Shown here piece after piece: positions 15,594 through 23,358 of a stretch of DNA of 44,544 nucleotides. The notes beneath the pieces were generated by a model. The model had not been told where the DNA came from and searched no databases. It saw nothing but the letters and a program-made list of their open reading frames with translations. The translations under genes and the position numbers were made by a program. Source of the DNA: Oscillospiraceae bacterium (GTDB lineage Bacteria > Bacillota > Clostridia > Oscillospirales > Ruminococcaceae); assembly GCA_018380115.1 (NCBI GenBank), contig JAGZUF010000021.1:1-44544 (forward strand), given 5' to 3'. Position 1 is the stretch's first letter, and every line of letters starts with the position of its first letter.

Positions 15594-17324
15594 ATGGATT
15601 ATACCAATCAATACGGAGAAGTTATCGCCATACCAGTAGCTGATGAAGTATGGCTGGACGATGAATTTTTTGCAAGGGAGATGGCCAAGCTGCCGCCCGA
15701 TGCGCCGTGCGCGGGACTCGCCTACCGCGTGTCGACCAAAGGGCAGGTGGATCATGACGATATTCCGATGCAGAAAATCGAGTGCCGCAAATTCTGTGTG
15801 CAGCATGGCTGGCGCGTGGTGGCAGAAAAGGCAGAAAAAGGTGTGTCCGGCTCAAAGGTTTCAGCGGAGAAGCGGGATGTTATCCAATTTTATAAGATGT
15901 TGGCCGAACAAAAGGGGATCGACATTTTACTGGTATACCTTTTTGACCGGCTGGGCCGCATCGAAAGCGAAACGCCGTTTGTTCTGGAGTGGTTTGTAAA
16001 GCACGGCGTCCAAGTGTGGAGCACACGCGAGGGCGAGCAGCGCATCGAAAACCATACAGACAAGTTGTTGAATTACATTCGGTTTTGGCAGGCGGCGGGA
16101 GAATCAGCAAAGACCTCGGAACGTGTATCAATGCGCATTCAGCAGCTGAATTCGAGCGGATATTATTCCGGAGGCACGGTGCCATACGGATACCGGGCCG
16201 TACATAAGGGTCGGACGAATAAGAAAGGCTTGCCGGTAAAGGATTTGGAAATAGAGCCGGCTGAAGCGCCCATCGTTCGTGAGATCTTTGAAAAAACATC
16301 CCAAGAGGGCCAGAGCTCCTACGCATTGGCAGACATGTTGAACTGCCGCGGCTTACGCACACACAGCGGTGCGAAATTCACATCGAACCATATCCTGCGT
16401 ATTATCCGACACGAGGGATATACAGGGTACATCATCACGCGGAGCGTGCGTTCACAGTACATTCCAGAACTGCAGATCATAGATGCGGAACTGTTTAAAG
16501 AAGCCAATAAAATGGCGGATCTGCGCTGCAGTGCAAACGCAGAGGCCAGAAAGGTCGCTCACAAGGCCGCAAATGGAACGCTGCTGGCCGGTATTGTGTA
16601 CTGTGCCCATTGCGGAGCAAAGATGTCGGGCTTTATGCATAAGGACCGTTACAAACGGCGCGACGGAACAGTAGTGGAAGCATTGAAACCAAAATACAAT
16701 TGCTTTCAGCGTGCGCAGCACCTCAGAAAATGTGATGGACAGGCAATATATCTGGCTGACAGGGTCGCCGCGATCGTACTGGAAATAGCCCGCGAGCTGT
16801 TCAGCTGTATTCAGCGTTCGCCCAAAGACAAGCGCCTGGAACAGAAAATACGACAGGAGTATAGAGAGAAACGTCAGCAAAAGCGCATCCTTGAAAAGAA
16901 GGTAACGGACTGCGAACACGCCCTTGAACGCTATGAAAACGAAGTGCCCAAATGTCTGGATGGGCAGAGTAGTTTCACAGAGGGGATGCTGGCGCGTTTG
17001 ATTGCGAAAGCTGAAGGTGAGCTGAAGTTTGCCCGACAGGAATATGCGGCAGCGATCGCGGCAGAGAATGATGAACAGGAGGCGGCACAGAAAATCAAGG
17101 CTTGTTACCGGCAGTTTTGCGGATGGGCTGAAGAATTTGAATTGGCCTCTCTCCCGCGCAAACGCGTCATACTCGGCCAGCTGTTTGAAAAAATAGAGGT
17201 CGGAAAAGGCTATGAAGTGACTGTCCATGTAAATATGAGCTACCGGCAGTTCATAAACCTGGGCGAACCGGATGAAATCCGGCAAATCACTCAAGCGAAT
17301 GCCGCTGGCGAAGAAGTAGCTTAA
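15594..17324 (+). CDS. Large serine recombinase (element integrase/excisionase)
   Basis: This 576-residue site-specific recombinase has a catalytic resolvase domain at about residues 40-190. It shows GLAYRVSTKGQ (Ser nucleophile in RVS), EKAEKGVSGSK, ILLVYLFDRLGRIESETPFVLEWF and AKTSERVSMRI. A recombinase domain follows (GGTVPYGYRAV, PAEAPIVREIFE, YALADMLNCRGLRT, IIRHEGYTGYI), then a zinc-ribbon-like segment (AGIVYCAHCGAKM, later C residues) and a coiled coil (about 405-480). ATG 15594 follows CAAGGAGGACAGAGC. It ends about 50 bases before the right tRNA repeat, as expected for the gene that moves this island. Integration at a tRNA with a 99-base repeat is unusual for this enzyme class. Confidence 0.9.
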   Translation: MDYTNQYGEVIAIPVADEVWLDDEFFAREMAKLPPDAPCAGLAYRVSTKGQVDHDDIPMQKIECRKFCVQHGWRVVAEKAEKGVSGSKVSAEKRDVIQFYKMLAEQKGIDILLVYLFDRLGRIESETPFVLEWFVKHGVQVWSTREGEQRIENHTDKLLNYIRFWQAAGESAKTSERVSMRIQQLNSSGYYSGGTVPYGYRAVHKGRTNKKGLPVKDLEIEPAEAPIVREIFEKTSQEGQSSYALADMLNCRGLRTHSGAKFTSNHILRIIRHEGYTGYIITRSVRSQYIPELQIIDAELFKEANKMADLRCSANAEARKVAHKAANGTLLAGIVYCAHCGAKMSGFMHKDRYKRRDGTVVEALKPKYNCFQRAQHLRKCDGQAIYLADRVAAIVLEIARELFSCIQRSPKDKRLEQKIRQEYREKRQQKRILEKKVTDCEHALERYENEVPKCLDGQSSFTEGMLARLIAKAEGELKFARQEYAAAIAAENDEQEAAQKIKACYRQFCGWAEEFELASLPRKRVILGQLFEKIEVGKGYEVTVHVNMSYRQFINLGEPDEIRQITQANAAGEEVA

Positions 17325-17375
17325 AATCAAGGAAAAATTCGGTTGCTTACTGCTCTGAGCGAGAAACTGCCCCGG

Positions 17376-17476
<101 letters not shown>

Positions 17477-17576
17477 ATGCCTCGCTGCAAACCTTTCTAA
17501 TATTTAACTAACTCTAGTTTGGACTAGAAAGCCCAATGCATTGTGTTGAACTTGAAAAAGATATGGAAAACAATAA

Positions 17577-17716
17577 CACCGGCAATGTAGAGTGTGTATC
17601 GGAAACGACGCGAAGTTTGAGCGCATCCGCCGTATTACAGCTTATCTTGTGGACACGGTGGATCGTTGGAATGACGCAAAAAAGCGGAATTGAAAGACCG
17701 CGTAAAACACGCATGA
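17577..17716 (+). pseudogene. Frameshifted fragment resembling an NrdD-like C-terminus
   Basis: After an in-frame stop at 17574 the frame reads CRVCIGNDAKFERIRRITAYL and VDTVDRWNDAKKRN, then stops at 17691. Shifting one base at the run of six A (17678-17683) continues as KKAELKDRVKHA. The motif set (RRITxYL, DRWNxxK, RVKH) recalls short NrdD-like (anaerobic ribonucleotide reductase) C-terminal segments seen beside clostridial mobile elements. No start codon or ribosome site is visible. It is probably debris just outside the right repeat. The family link is from memory and tentative. Confidence 0.45.
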
Positions 17717-18055
17717 CAAATTATATACAGGCAGCGCACCTGGGGTGAATTCCTCTCGGCGCTGCTTTTTCGTTTTAGGAGGGAAGCCGCTGAAGGACAT
17801 TAAAACAAGAGAACGCTGTGACGGAGCAGATCCGCCCAAAACGCTCTGCTCCGCCTTAAAAGAACTGGTAGGCAAAAAACTTATTGTACACGGAAGGAAA
17901 AGGGGAAAGAACAACTGTTATGGGTGGAGCAAATATGTATGGGAAATTTTTGCATTTTTTGCTAGAGGGGCGAAAAGCGCGGGGAACACGCCTTTGTGTT
18001 CTCCGCGCTTTTTATATAAGCTGTTCTTTATTAAGAGGCCAAAGCCCCGGAAGCC
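17717..18055. other. Flank of the island, no clear gene
   Basis: An open frame (17745-18143, +) contains LKDIKTRERCDGADPP and KELVGKKLIVHGRKRGKN. This could be the remnant of a mobile-element gene, but it has no ribosome site and runs through a terminator. An inverted repeat CGGAGCAGA (17822-17830)/TCTGCTCCG (17845-17853) lies inside it. I would not call a gene here. Confidence 0.4.
17973..18013. terminator. Terminator between the island flank and the GH65 gene
   Basis: AAAGCGCGGGGAACAC (17975-17990 region) pairs with GTGTTCTCCGCGCTTT (17995-18010 region), with one G-T wobble, and TTTTTAT follows. It serves the rightward debris and may also stop the leftward GH65 transcript ending at 18056. 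Confidence 0.7.
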
Positions 18056-20215
18056 TTATTGCTGTACTGGAGTGACAGCGCAGGCCCCGGCTTGCCCAAC
18101 GCAGGCTTCAAACAATTTTCCGTGCCAGAAAAAACGGAATTGAAGCTCTTCCCATCCTTCGGGCAGGCAGGGCGCAAGGGCGGGCCCGTCCTCGGTAAAA
18201 TGAAGGCCGGCAAAGCCGAATACCACCGCCTGCCACGTTTCACCGGCACCGGCCAGATGCAGCCCCTCTTTTCCCGTATTTCCCATGATCTCATACAAGT
18301 CAAGATAAGCTGCCTTTTGAAAGTAATTCAGCGCCTCCTGCGGCATGCCGTTCTGGGCTGCGAACAAGGCGTGGCTGGCGAAGCTCAGGGTAGAATCATG
18401 CAGGCATTTGGGCTCAAAATCCTGCCAGGCGTTTTGCTTTTCCTCCTGTGTGAACTGCTCAGGCAGGCGCGACATGACCAAAAGCGTATCTGCCTGCTTT
18501 ATCACCTGATACCGCTGCAGCCTGTCAAAGCAGGCGCGGTGATAGCTTGCCTCGGCGCCGTTCTTCAAATCGCATATGCGGACGGGCTCAAGAAGATGAA
18601 AGGTATCGTCTGCGCGCAGACGCCCCGTGCATGGGTCGCGCGGTATTTTGATAGCTTTAAACAGAGCCTCCCAGCCTGCTATCTCTGCTTCACAGAGGCC
18701 CAGCTCTTCAAAATGTCGGGAGGCTTCCCGGCGCATTCTTCGGGCCGCGGCAACGGCAAGCTGCAAATTGTGGCGCACCATGACATTGGTGAACAAATTA
18801 TTGCTGGTAATGCCGCAGTATTCGTCCGGCCCCTTGCAGAACAGAAGATTTACCATCCCGGTGCCCGGGTCGGGGGAATAGCGGCTTTTCCAAAATCGGG
18901 CGGTTTCAATATACACATCGGCAGCCTCTGTCTCTAACTGATGGTCGCCTGTCATTTGCACATATTGATTGAGGGCATATACAACATCCGCAGTGACATG
19001 CAGCTCGCTTGCCCCGATATCCCAGCTTTCACACTGCTCGGTGCCGTCATAAGAGGCCATCCAGGGGTAGCGCGCCCCGGCGCTGTTCATTTTGGCCGCG
19101 TGTGCCCGGGCCTGAGGCAGGCAGCTGATGCGGTACCGCGCCAGGCTGCGAGCGGCTTTTGGGGCAGAGAGCAGGAAAAACGGCATCATGAACAGGTCGG
19201 TATCCCAGAAGTAGCAGCCCTTATACCGCGTGTGTGTCAGGCCCCTTGCCCCAATGCTGACAGTATCGTCATATCCTGAATAGCTGCACATCAGCTGGTA
19301 GATGGAATAGCGCAGAGCCGTTTGCATGGAGCTGCCGCCCTCGGCCTTGATTTTAATATCGCCGACCGCCCATTTTTTCTGCCAGTGCAGCCTTGCCTGC
19401 TGCAAGGCTGTCTGATAGGAAACCGGCGGCTCCACCCCGGCAATGCGCGGGTCCTTGTCGCGGCTGGTAAAAATGAACGCGCACTTTTCAAGGATAAAGG
19501 GCCTGTCGGGTGCGGCTTCGCCGGAAATGCATATGCCGCAGGCCTCGCCCGTCCGCTGTACAGGGCTGCACGTGGCCCCGCACGGTACTTTTAGCTGAAG
19601 GTGTATCTTCAGGTCAAGCCCTGTGACACGGCTACGCCACCGGCCGGTAATGGCCGTGCCTGAGATGTCGGGTGCCTGCTCTGCCATGAGCTGAACGGTC
19701 TCGTGGTTTTCTTTTACCTGGTCATCCGGCACAGGGCAGTTGCAGCTGGCGCAGTAGATGCCGCTTTGCACCTGCACCTCCGTTCGCGCGGCGCTTTCTA
19801 TGGTGAGCCGCTGGTAAAGGGCGGACGGCGCCTTCGGGTCAAAAAAGCGTTCTTCCAGAACATGAAGCTTTCCGCCATTGTGCTGCAGGTCGTATCGGAT
19901 AGAAAGAAGCCCGCACGCCATGTCCAGTGTGCGGCTGACGCTGCCGCACAGGCGTGCCTGCCGGCCCTTCACCGATATCTGGTGCCAGACGGGGGTGGGC
20001 AGATGGATGAAATCGGTAATGCCGGGCTTGATCTCGTCGAACATTCCGGCCAGAAACAGGCCCTGCTTTACAGGGCGGGGAGAAGGGTCTCCGGCTACAT
20101 AGCCCCGCACGCCCATGCGGCCGTTTCCTGTAAAAAAGATGCTTTCCAGAAAATCATCCTGACAGGGGCCGTCAGCATGAAGCAGCCATCCGTCCAGACG
20201 GACATCGTTACGCAT
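18056..20215 (-). CDS. GH65-family disaccharide phosphorylase
   Basis: This 719-residue cytoplasmic enzyme splits an alpha-glucoside with phosphate, giving beta-glucose 1-phosphate. GH65 hallmarks are visible: FTGNGRMGVRGYV near the N-terminus, KGCYFWDTDLFMMPFF, TEQCESWDIGASELHVTADVVYAL, the general acid Glu465 in CKGPDEYCG followed by NNLFTN, and HDSTLSFASHALFA. Family members act on maltose, trehalose, kojibiose or nigerose; which one cannot be read here. I choose ATG 20215 because GGAAGGAGG lies just upstream. A longer in-frame extension to 20383 lies inside the neighbour and is poor in protein-like composition. Its start overlaps the upstream gene by eight bases. The beta-phosphoglucomutase at 28451 would use its product. 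Confidence 0.85.
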   Translation of the reverse strand: MRNDVRLDGWLLHADGPCQDDFLESIFFTGNGRMGVRGYVAGDPSPRPVKQGLFLAGMFDEIKPGITDFIHLPTPVWHQISVKGRQARLCGSVSRTLDMACGLLSIRYDLQHNGGKLHVLEERFFDPKAPSALYQRLTIESAARTEVQVQSGIYCASCNCPVPDDQVKENHETVQLMAEQAPDISGTAITGRWRSRVTGLDLKIHLQLKVPCGATCSPVQRTGEACGICISGEAAPDRPFILEKCAFIFTSRDKDPRIAGVEPPVSYQTALQQARLHWQKKWAVGDIKIKAEGGSSMQTALRYSIYQLMCSYSGYDDTVSIGARGLTHTRYKGCYFWDTDLFMMPFFLLSAPKAARSLARYRISCLPQARAHAAKMNSAGARYPWMASYDGTEQCESWDIGASELHVTADVVYALNQYVQMTGDHQLETEAADVYIETARFWKSRYSPDPGTGMVNLLFCKGPDEYCGITSNNLFTNVMVRHNLQLAVAAARRMRREASRHFEELGLCEAEIAGWEALFKAIKIPRDPCTGRLRADDTFHLLEPVRICDLKNGAEASYHRACFDRLQRYQVIKQADTLLVMSRLPEQFTQEEKQNAWQDFEPKCLHDSTLSFASHALFAAQNGMPQEALNYFQKAAYLDLYEIMGNTGKEGLHLAGAGETWQAVVFGFAGLHFTEDGPALAPCLPEGWEELQFRFFWHGKLFEACVGQAGACAVTPVQQ

Positions 20216-22007
20216 GGTGTGCGCCTCCTTCCAACGCAAGGCGAAGTGCATAGCACAAAAAACCGGCACAGGTAGCAAACGCCTCGCCCGTTGTGCATTC
20301 GCCGGAGTACTCGTCCACACTTTCGCAGGCAATGAGGTTATCCATCTGAATGCGGCGCAGGATGCTGGTGCAATGCTCCACACGGCCGCATATCAGGCTG
20401 TTGGCAATACTGAGCAGCCAGGGGTGCGGCGCATGCGGACAGCCTATTTCGGCAATGGGGCAACCGGAGAAGCTGTATTGATACTGAGGGGAGCGAATCA
20501 TTTGAACCGTGGCTGTATAAGCAGGGTCGTCCGCAGCACAGAACCCAAGGTGCGGCAACAGCTGCAGGCTCCCGGGCGGCTCATCGTACACATCACTGTG
20601 CCCGTTTAAGTCAACGCTCCATGCAAAATATGCCTTGCCGTCCGCATTGGTTTTGACGCAGTGGCTGTAAATGGCTTCCCTGGTCTTTTCCGCTTCGGCA
20701 GCCAGATGCGCGTACTGTGGGTACAGCTTCGACAGCGCGCGCAGCCCGCGCCAGACAAGAACATTGTCATAGGTGAGGTAGGGGTGCACGCGCTCGTCAT
20801 CCGTGGGCTGCAGAAAGGTCTCGTACAGGGGGATATGGGCGTGACGCTTTTCCGCCAGCTTTTCCAGGATTTCTTCAATGCCCTGCATCACCTCCGGGCG
20901 CTGCAGAAAAAAACGGTCGTCCGTGGCGGAAACATAGCGCTCCAGCGCCAAAACGGGTGCCATCAGCTCATCAAGCTCAAAGCCGGGCTCTAGCACGGTG
21001 CCGTCAATAAAGCGGGAATGTACGCCGATATTCCGGCGCTGCCGCCCGAACACATAGAGCAGCATTTTTCTGGCGATGCCAGCGTCGGCCTGCAAAATGG
21101 CGGGGAAGCTCCACAGCAGGCTGTCACGGTCCCAGTATGCGGCGCTTACATAATAGCGGGGGCTTCGGCTGGTCACCATGACGAATTCCTCTGTGTCAAG
21201 CGTGACGCCGGTTGAGAAAAAGATGCAGAAAAAGAGATTGGTGTTATAAAGCGCAGTGAGCTTTGCATCCTTCAGGTCGGCGCTTCTTTGGGCCAGCCAC
21301 TGAAGTGTGCGGCCCAGCTCCTGCTGCCAGCCCTGGCGCAGCATCTCCTTGGCGCTGGTGGCTGCCGCCACTTCTTCATAGCCGAAGCCCCAGTATATCA
21401 CGGCCTCCCGGCTTTGCCCCGGCTCAAAGCTGTACAGATGGGACAGCTTGTAGTGAAGGCCGTCCTTTTCCCGGGCAAAGGCAGACTGGCAGCTGCCGTC
21501 GCTGGACATGGGGGCAAAGGCAAACAGCGGCGTGCCGCAGCTCATTTCAAAAATAAGGCTGTTGTTCCACAGGCTTTCATGGCAGCGCTGTGTGCCGGTG
21601 ATCTGCTTGTCTTCATTTACACAATGCCATGCAGAGCCCCAGCAGCCATGCAGGCCGAAGCAAACCTGATGCGGGCTTGCATCGGAATTGCGCAGCCGAA
21701 GCTGAAAGGCAAACCCGCGTTCGCCGCGGGGGGCCAGCACGCTACCCTCCAACTCAATGGGGCCTGCCGAGCAGGTGAAGGCGGGCACCCAAAAGCCAAG
21801 CCTCTGCCAGCGGATGTTTTTCAAAGGAAAGCTCTGCCCGTCCACCTCTGCAAACGGCTGCATAAGGGGCAGGCTTTCACCGCCGCGTATCTCAATAAGC
21901 CCCTTGCAGCCCATGTGAAGAAAAGTGACGTCCTCCACCCCGATGTTTTCTTCGTTGAGCTTGGGAAGAGAGAGCTGTTCATTTCCGGTTGGCAGATACT
22001 TTTTCAT
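20208..22007 (-). CDS. Six-hairpin glycoside hydrolase, GH125-like
   Basis: This 599-residue cytoplasmic protein without signal peptide has an N-terminal beta-sandwich-like half (about 1-230) and an (alpha/alpha)6 half. The second half has SRSPRYYVSAAYWDRDSLLWSFP, GVHSRFIDGTVLEPGFELDEL, DEPPGSLQLLPHLG, AEIGCPHAPHPWLLSIANSLI and ACESVDEYSGECTTGEAFAT. These fit the family 125 pattern (a WDRDS-type strand, an IGxPHTP-like motif, an HES-like motif), although the PHAP and CES versions deviate from the usual. GH125 enzymes known to me are alpha-1,6-mannosidases, but the neighbourhood is alpha-glucoside metabolism. It is the first gene of the leftward pair and has the divergent promoter at its 5' end. 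Substrate unknown. Confidence 0.7.
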   Translation of the reverse strand: MKKYLPTGNEQLSLPKLNEENIGVEDVTFLHMGCKGLIEIRGGESLPLMQPFAEVDGQSFPLKNIRWQRLGFWVPAFTCSAGPIELEGSVLAPRGERGFAFQLRLRNSDASPHQVCFGLHGCWGSAWHCVNEDKQITGTQRCHESLWNNSLIFEMSCGTPLFAFAPMSSDGSCQSAFAREKDGLHYKLSHLYSFEPGQSREAVIYWGFGYEEVAAATSAKEMLRQGWQQELGRTLQWLAQRSADLKDAKLTALYNTNLFFCIFFSTGVTLDTEEFVMVTSRSPRYYVSAAYWDRDSLLWSFPAILQADAGIARKMLLYVFGRQRRNIGVHSRFIDGTVLEPGFELDELMAPVLALERYVSATDDRFFLQRPEVMQGIEEILEKLAEKRHAHIPLYETFLQPTDDERVHPYLTYDNVLVWRGLRALSKLYPQYAHLAAEAEKTREAIYSHCVKTNADGKAYFAWSVDLNGHSDVYDEPPGSLQLLPHLGFCAADDPAYTATVQMIRSPQYQYSFSGCPIAEIGCPHAPHPWLLSIANSLICGRVEHCTSILRRIQMDNLIACESVDEYSGECTTGEAFATCAGFLCYALRLALEGGAHHA

Positions 22008-22024
22008 AAAAAGGCCTCCGATAC

Positions 22025-22036
22025 TTAAACGGTTAA
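22025..22036. promoter_or_regulatory. Operator-like site 1 in the divergent promoter
   Basis: TTAAACGGTTAA, near-palindromic with the central CG typical of LacI sites, lies just downstream of the leftward promoter's -10 box. It matches site 2 (22155-22166) in the form TTAAnCGGTTAA. Confidence 0.6.
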
Positions 22037-22058
22037 TTAATTATCTAAGAAAAGTGTA

Positions 22059-22080
22059 TCAGAAAATAAATAAAAGTCAA
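22059..22080 (-). promoter_or_regulatory. Leftward promoter for the GH125-like and GH65 genes
   Basis: On the minus strand a -35 TTGACT (22080-22075) is followed 16 bases later by TACACT as the -10 box. Operator-like site 1 lies between this promoter and the start codon at 22007. Confidence 0.5.
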
Positions 22081-22110
22081 TAATTTTTGTTATAAAGGCG
22101 AAAATAACTC

Positions 22111-22139
22111 TTGACAAAGCGAAAAAACCAAGCTATGAT
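22111..22139 (+). promoter_or_regulatory. Rightward promoter of the LacI gene
   Basis: A consensus -35 TTGACA (22111-22116) is followed by a 17-base spacer and -10 TATGAT (22134-22139). It is one of the best promoters in the window. Operator-like site 2 lies directly downstream, over the expected transcription start. Confidence 0.75.
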
Positions 22140-22154
22140 GAAATCAGAAACAAG

Positions 22155-22166
22155 TTAACCGCTTAA
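22155..22166. promoter_or_regulatory. Operator-like site 2 in the divergent promoter
   Basis: TTAACCGCTTAA reads TTAAGCGGTTAA on the other strand and so matches site 1 at 11 of 12 positions. It sits between the TATGAT box and the LacI ribosome site, suggesting autorepression. Confidence 0.6.
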
Positions 22167-22192
22167 ATTAAATCTGCGAAAGGAGGGGCCCC

Positions 22193-23209
22193 ATGCGCGC
22201 TACACTGAAGGATGTTGCTCAGCTTGCGGGGGTGTCCTCCGCAACCGTGTCTTATGTCCTGAATGGAAAATGCTCCATTTCAGAAACCACGCGCAGCCGC
22301 GTGATGGACGCAGTGAGAGAGCTGGATTATGTGCCCGATTTGAATGCGCGCGGCCTGAGTATGCGGGATTCCAAGCTGATAGGCGTGGTTGTCCCCCAGA
22401 CAGAGCCGGGTGACAGGCTGATGCTTCAAAACCCGTTTTACAGCGAGGTTTTGGGCAGCATTGAATACTATGCCCGCCAGCAGGGCTATCACATTCTTAT
22501 CTCTGCCACCGATGCAAACGAAAGCTATCTGACGCTTGCCAAGCAGAGAAACTTGGACGGCATTATCGTCATTGGAATGTATCCAAGCGAGTTTTACCAG
22601 CAGATGAAGAAAACCAAAATACCCATTGTGCTAATCGACAGTTACTGCAACGATTACTATTATCACAATATCCGCATTGACGATGCGTATGGCAGTTACC
22701 TGGCCACGCAGCATGTTTTGCAGTGCGGGCATAGGGACGTTGCCTTTTTCGTGGGGCAGCTTCACGAGAACGGCGTTATGAAAAAAAGGCTGGCGGGGTA
22801 TCAGAAGGCCCTGAGTGAATTTGGCGTGCCGTACCGCCCGCAGTATGTATTCGAAGGGCAAATTGATTACGAAAGCGGTATTCAGATGGCCGGGGCGCTG
22901 GTTCAGAAGGAGATTCCCGCAACGGCAGTTGTGGCTGCGGCAGATATATCGGCAATAGGCGCCATGAAGGGCTTTTATGAATTGGGGCGAAGCGTGCCGG
23001 ATGATATTTCTATTGTAGGGTTTGACGATTTAGAGATATCCCGGTATCTTACGCCGGGCCTTACCACCATTAAACAGCAAATTTCCCTGAAGGGGCAGCG
23101 CGCGGTGGAGCTGCTGCTGAAGCATATTGCACAGCCGGACCTCACAAAGCAGGAAGAAATACTTCCGCTGCGCCTGATAGAGCGCGGGTCCGTTCGCAAG
23201 CTGGGATAA
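22193..23209 (+). CDS. LacI/GalR-family regulator of the alpha-glucoside locus
   Basis: This 338-residue regulator has the N-terminal helix-turn-helix TLKDVAQLAGVSSATVSYVLN, the hinge region YVPDLNARGLSMRDSKLIGVV, then an effector domain with NPFYSEVLGSIEYYARQQGYHILIS, GIIVIGMYP, VLIDSY and IVGFDDLEISRYLTPGLTTIKQ. Start ATG 22193 follows AAAGGAGGGGCCCC. It lies between two gene groups of one pathway and probably represses both from the paired sites at 22025 and 22155. The inducer would be an imported alpha-glucoside or a breakdown product; this is inferred from the neighbours. Confidence 0.9.
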   Translation: MRATLKDVAQLAGVSSATVSYVLNGKCSISETTRSRVMDAVRELDYVPDLNARGLSMRDSKLIGVVVPQTEPGDRLMLQNPFYSEVLGSIEYYARQQGYHILISATDANESYLTLAKQRNLDGIIVIGMYPSEFYQQMKKTKIPIVLIDSYCNDYYYHNIRIDDAYGSYLATQHVLQCGHRDVAFFVGQLHENGVMKKRLAGYQKALSEFGVPYRPQYVFEGQIDYESGIQMAGALVQKEIPATAVVAAADISAIGAMKGFYELGRSVPDDISIVGFDDLEISRYLTPGLTTIKQQISLKGQRAVELLLKHIAQPDLTKQEEILPLRLIERGSVRKLG

Positions 23210-23229
23210 GGGGGGATGGCTGTATATTA

Positions 23230-23277
23230 AAAAGGGGCCTGCATGAGTCCGGTCAAAAACACATGCAAGCCCCATTA
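23230..23277. other. Hairpin between the LacI gene and the transporter operon
   Basis: GGGGCCTGCATG pairs with CATGCAAGCCCC with one C-A mismatch and a 16-base loop. On the minus strand it is followed by TTTTTAA, so it is terminator-shaped only in the leftward direction, where no gene ends. A possible role is insulating the LacI region from the operon. A weak promoter for the operon may follow (TTGGCT 23289-23294, TATAGG 23311-23316). Confidence 0.35.
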
Positions 23278-23358
23278 GAAAGGCACCTTGGCTCTTTCCA
23301 ATATTTTATTATAGGGGAAACGGGCCGGAAAAGCAACGTAATAAAGGAGGAAAATAAG

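Noticed and set aside
17745..18143. 132-codon frame with LKDIKTRER
   Set aside because: It has no ribosome site and runs through a clear terminator into the GH65 gene. At most it is debris of a mobile-element gene.
20216..20383. N-terminal extension of the GH65 protein
   Set aside because: It lies entirely within the upstream gene and has no ribosome site. GGAAGGAGG precedes ATG 20215.
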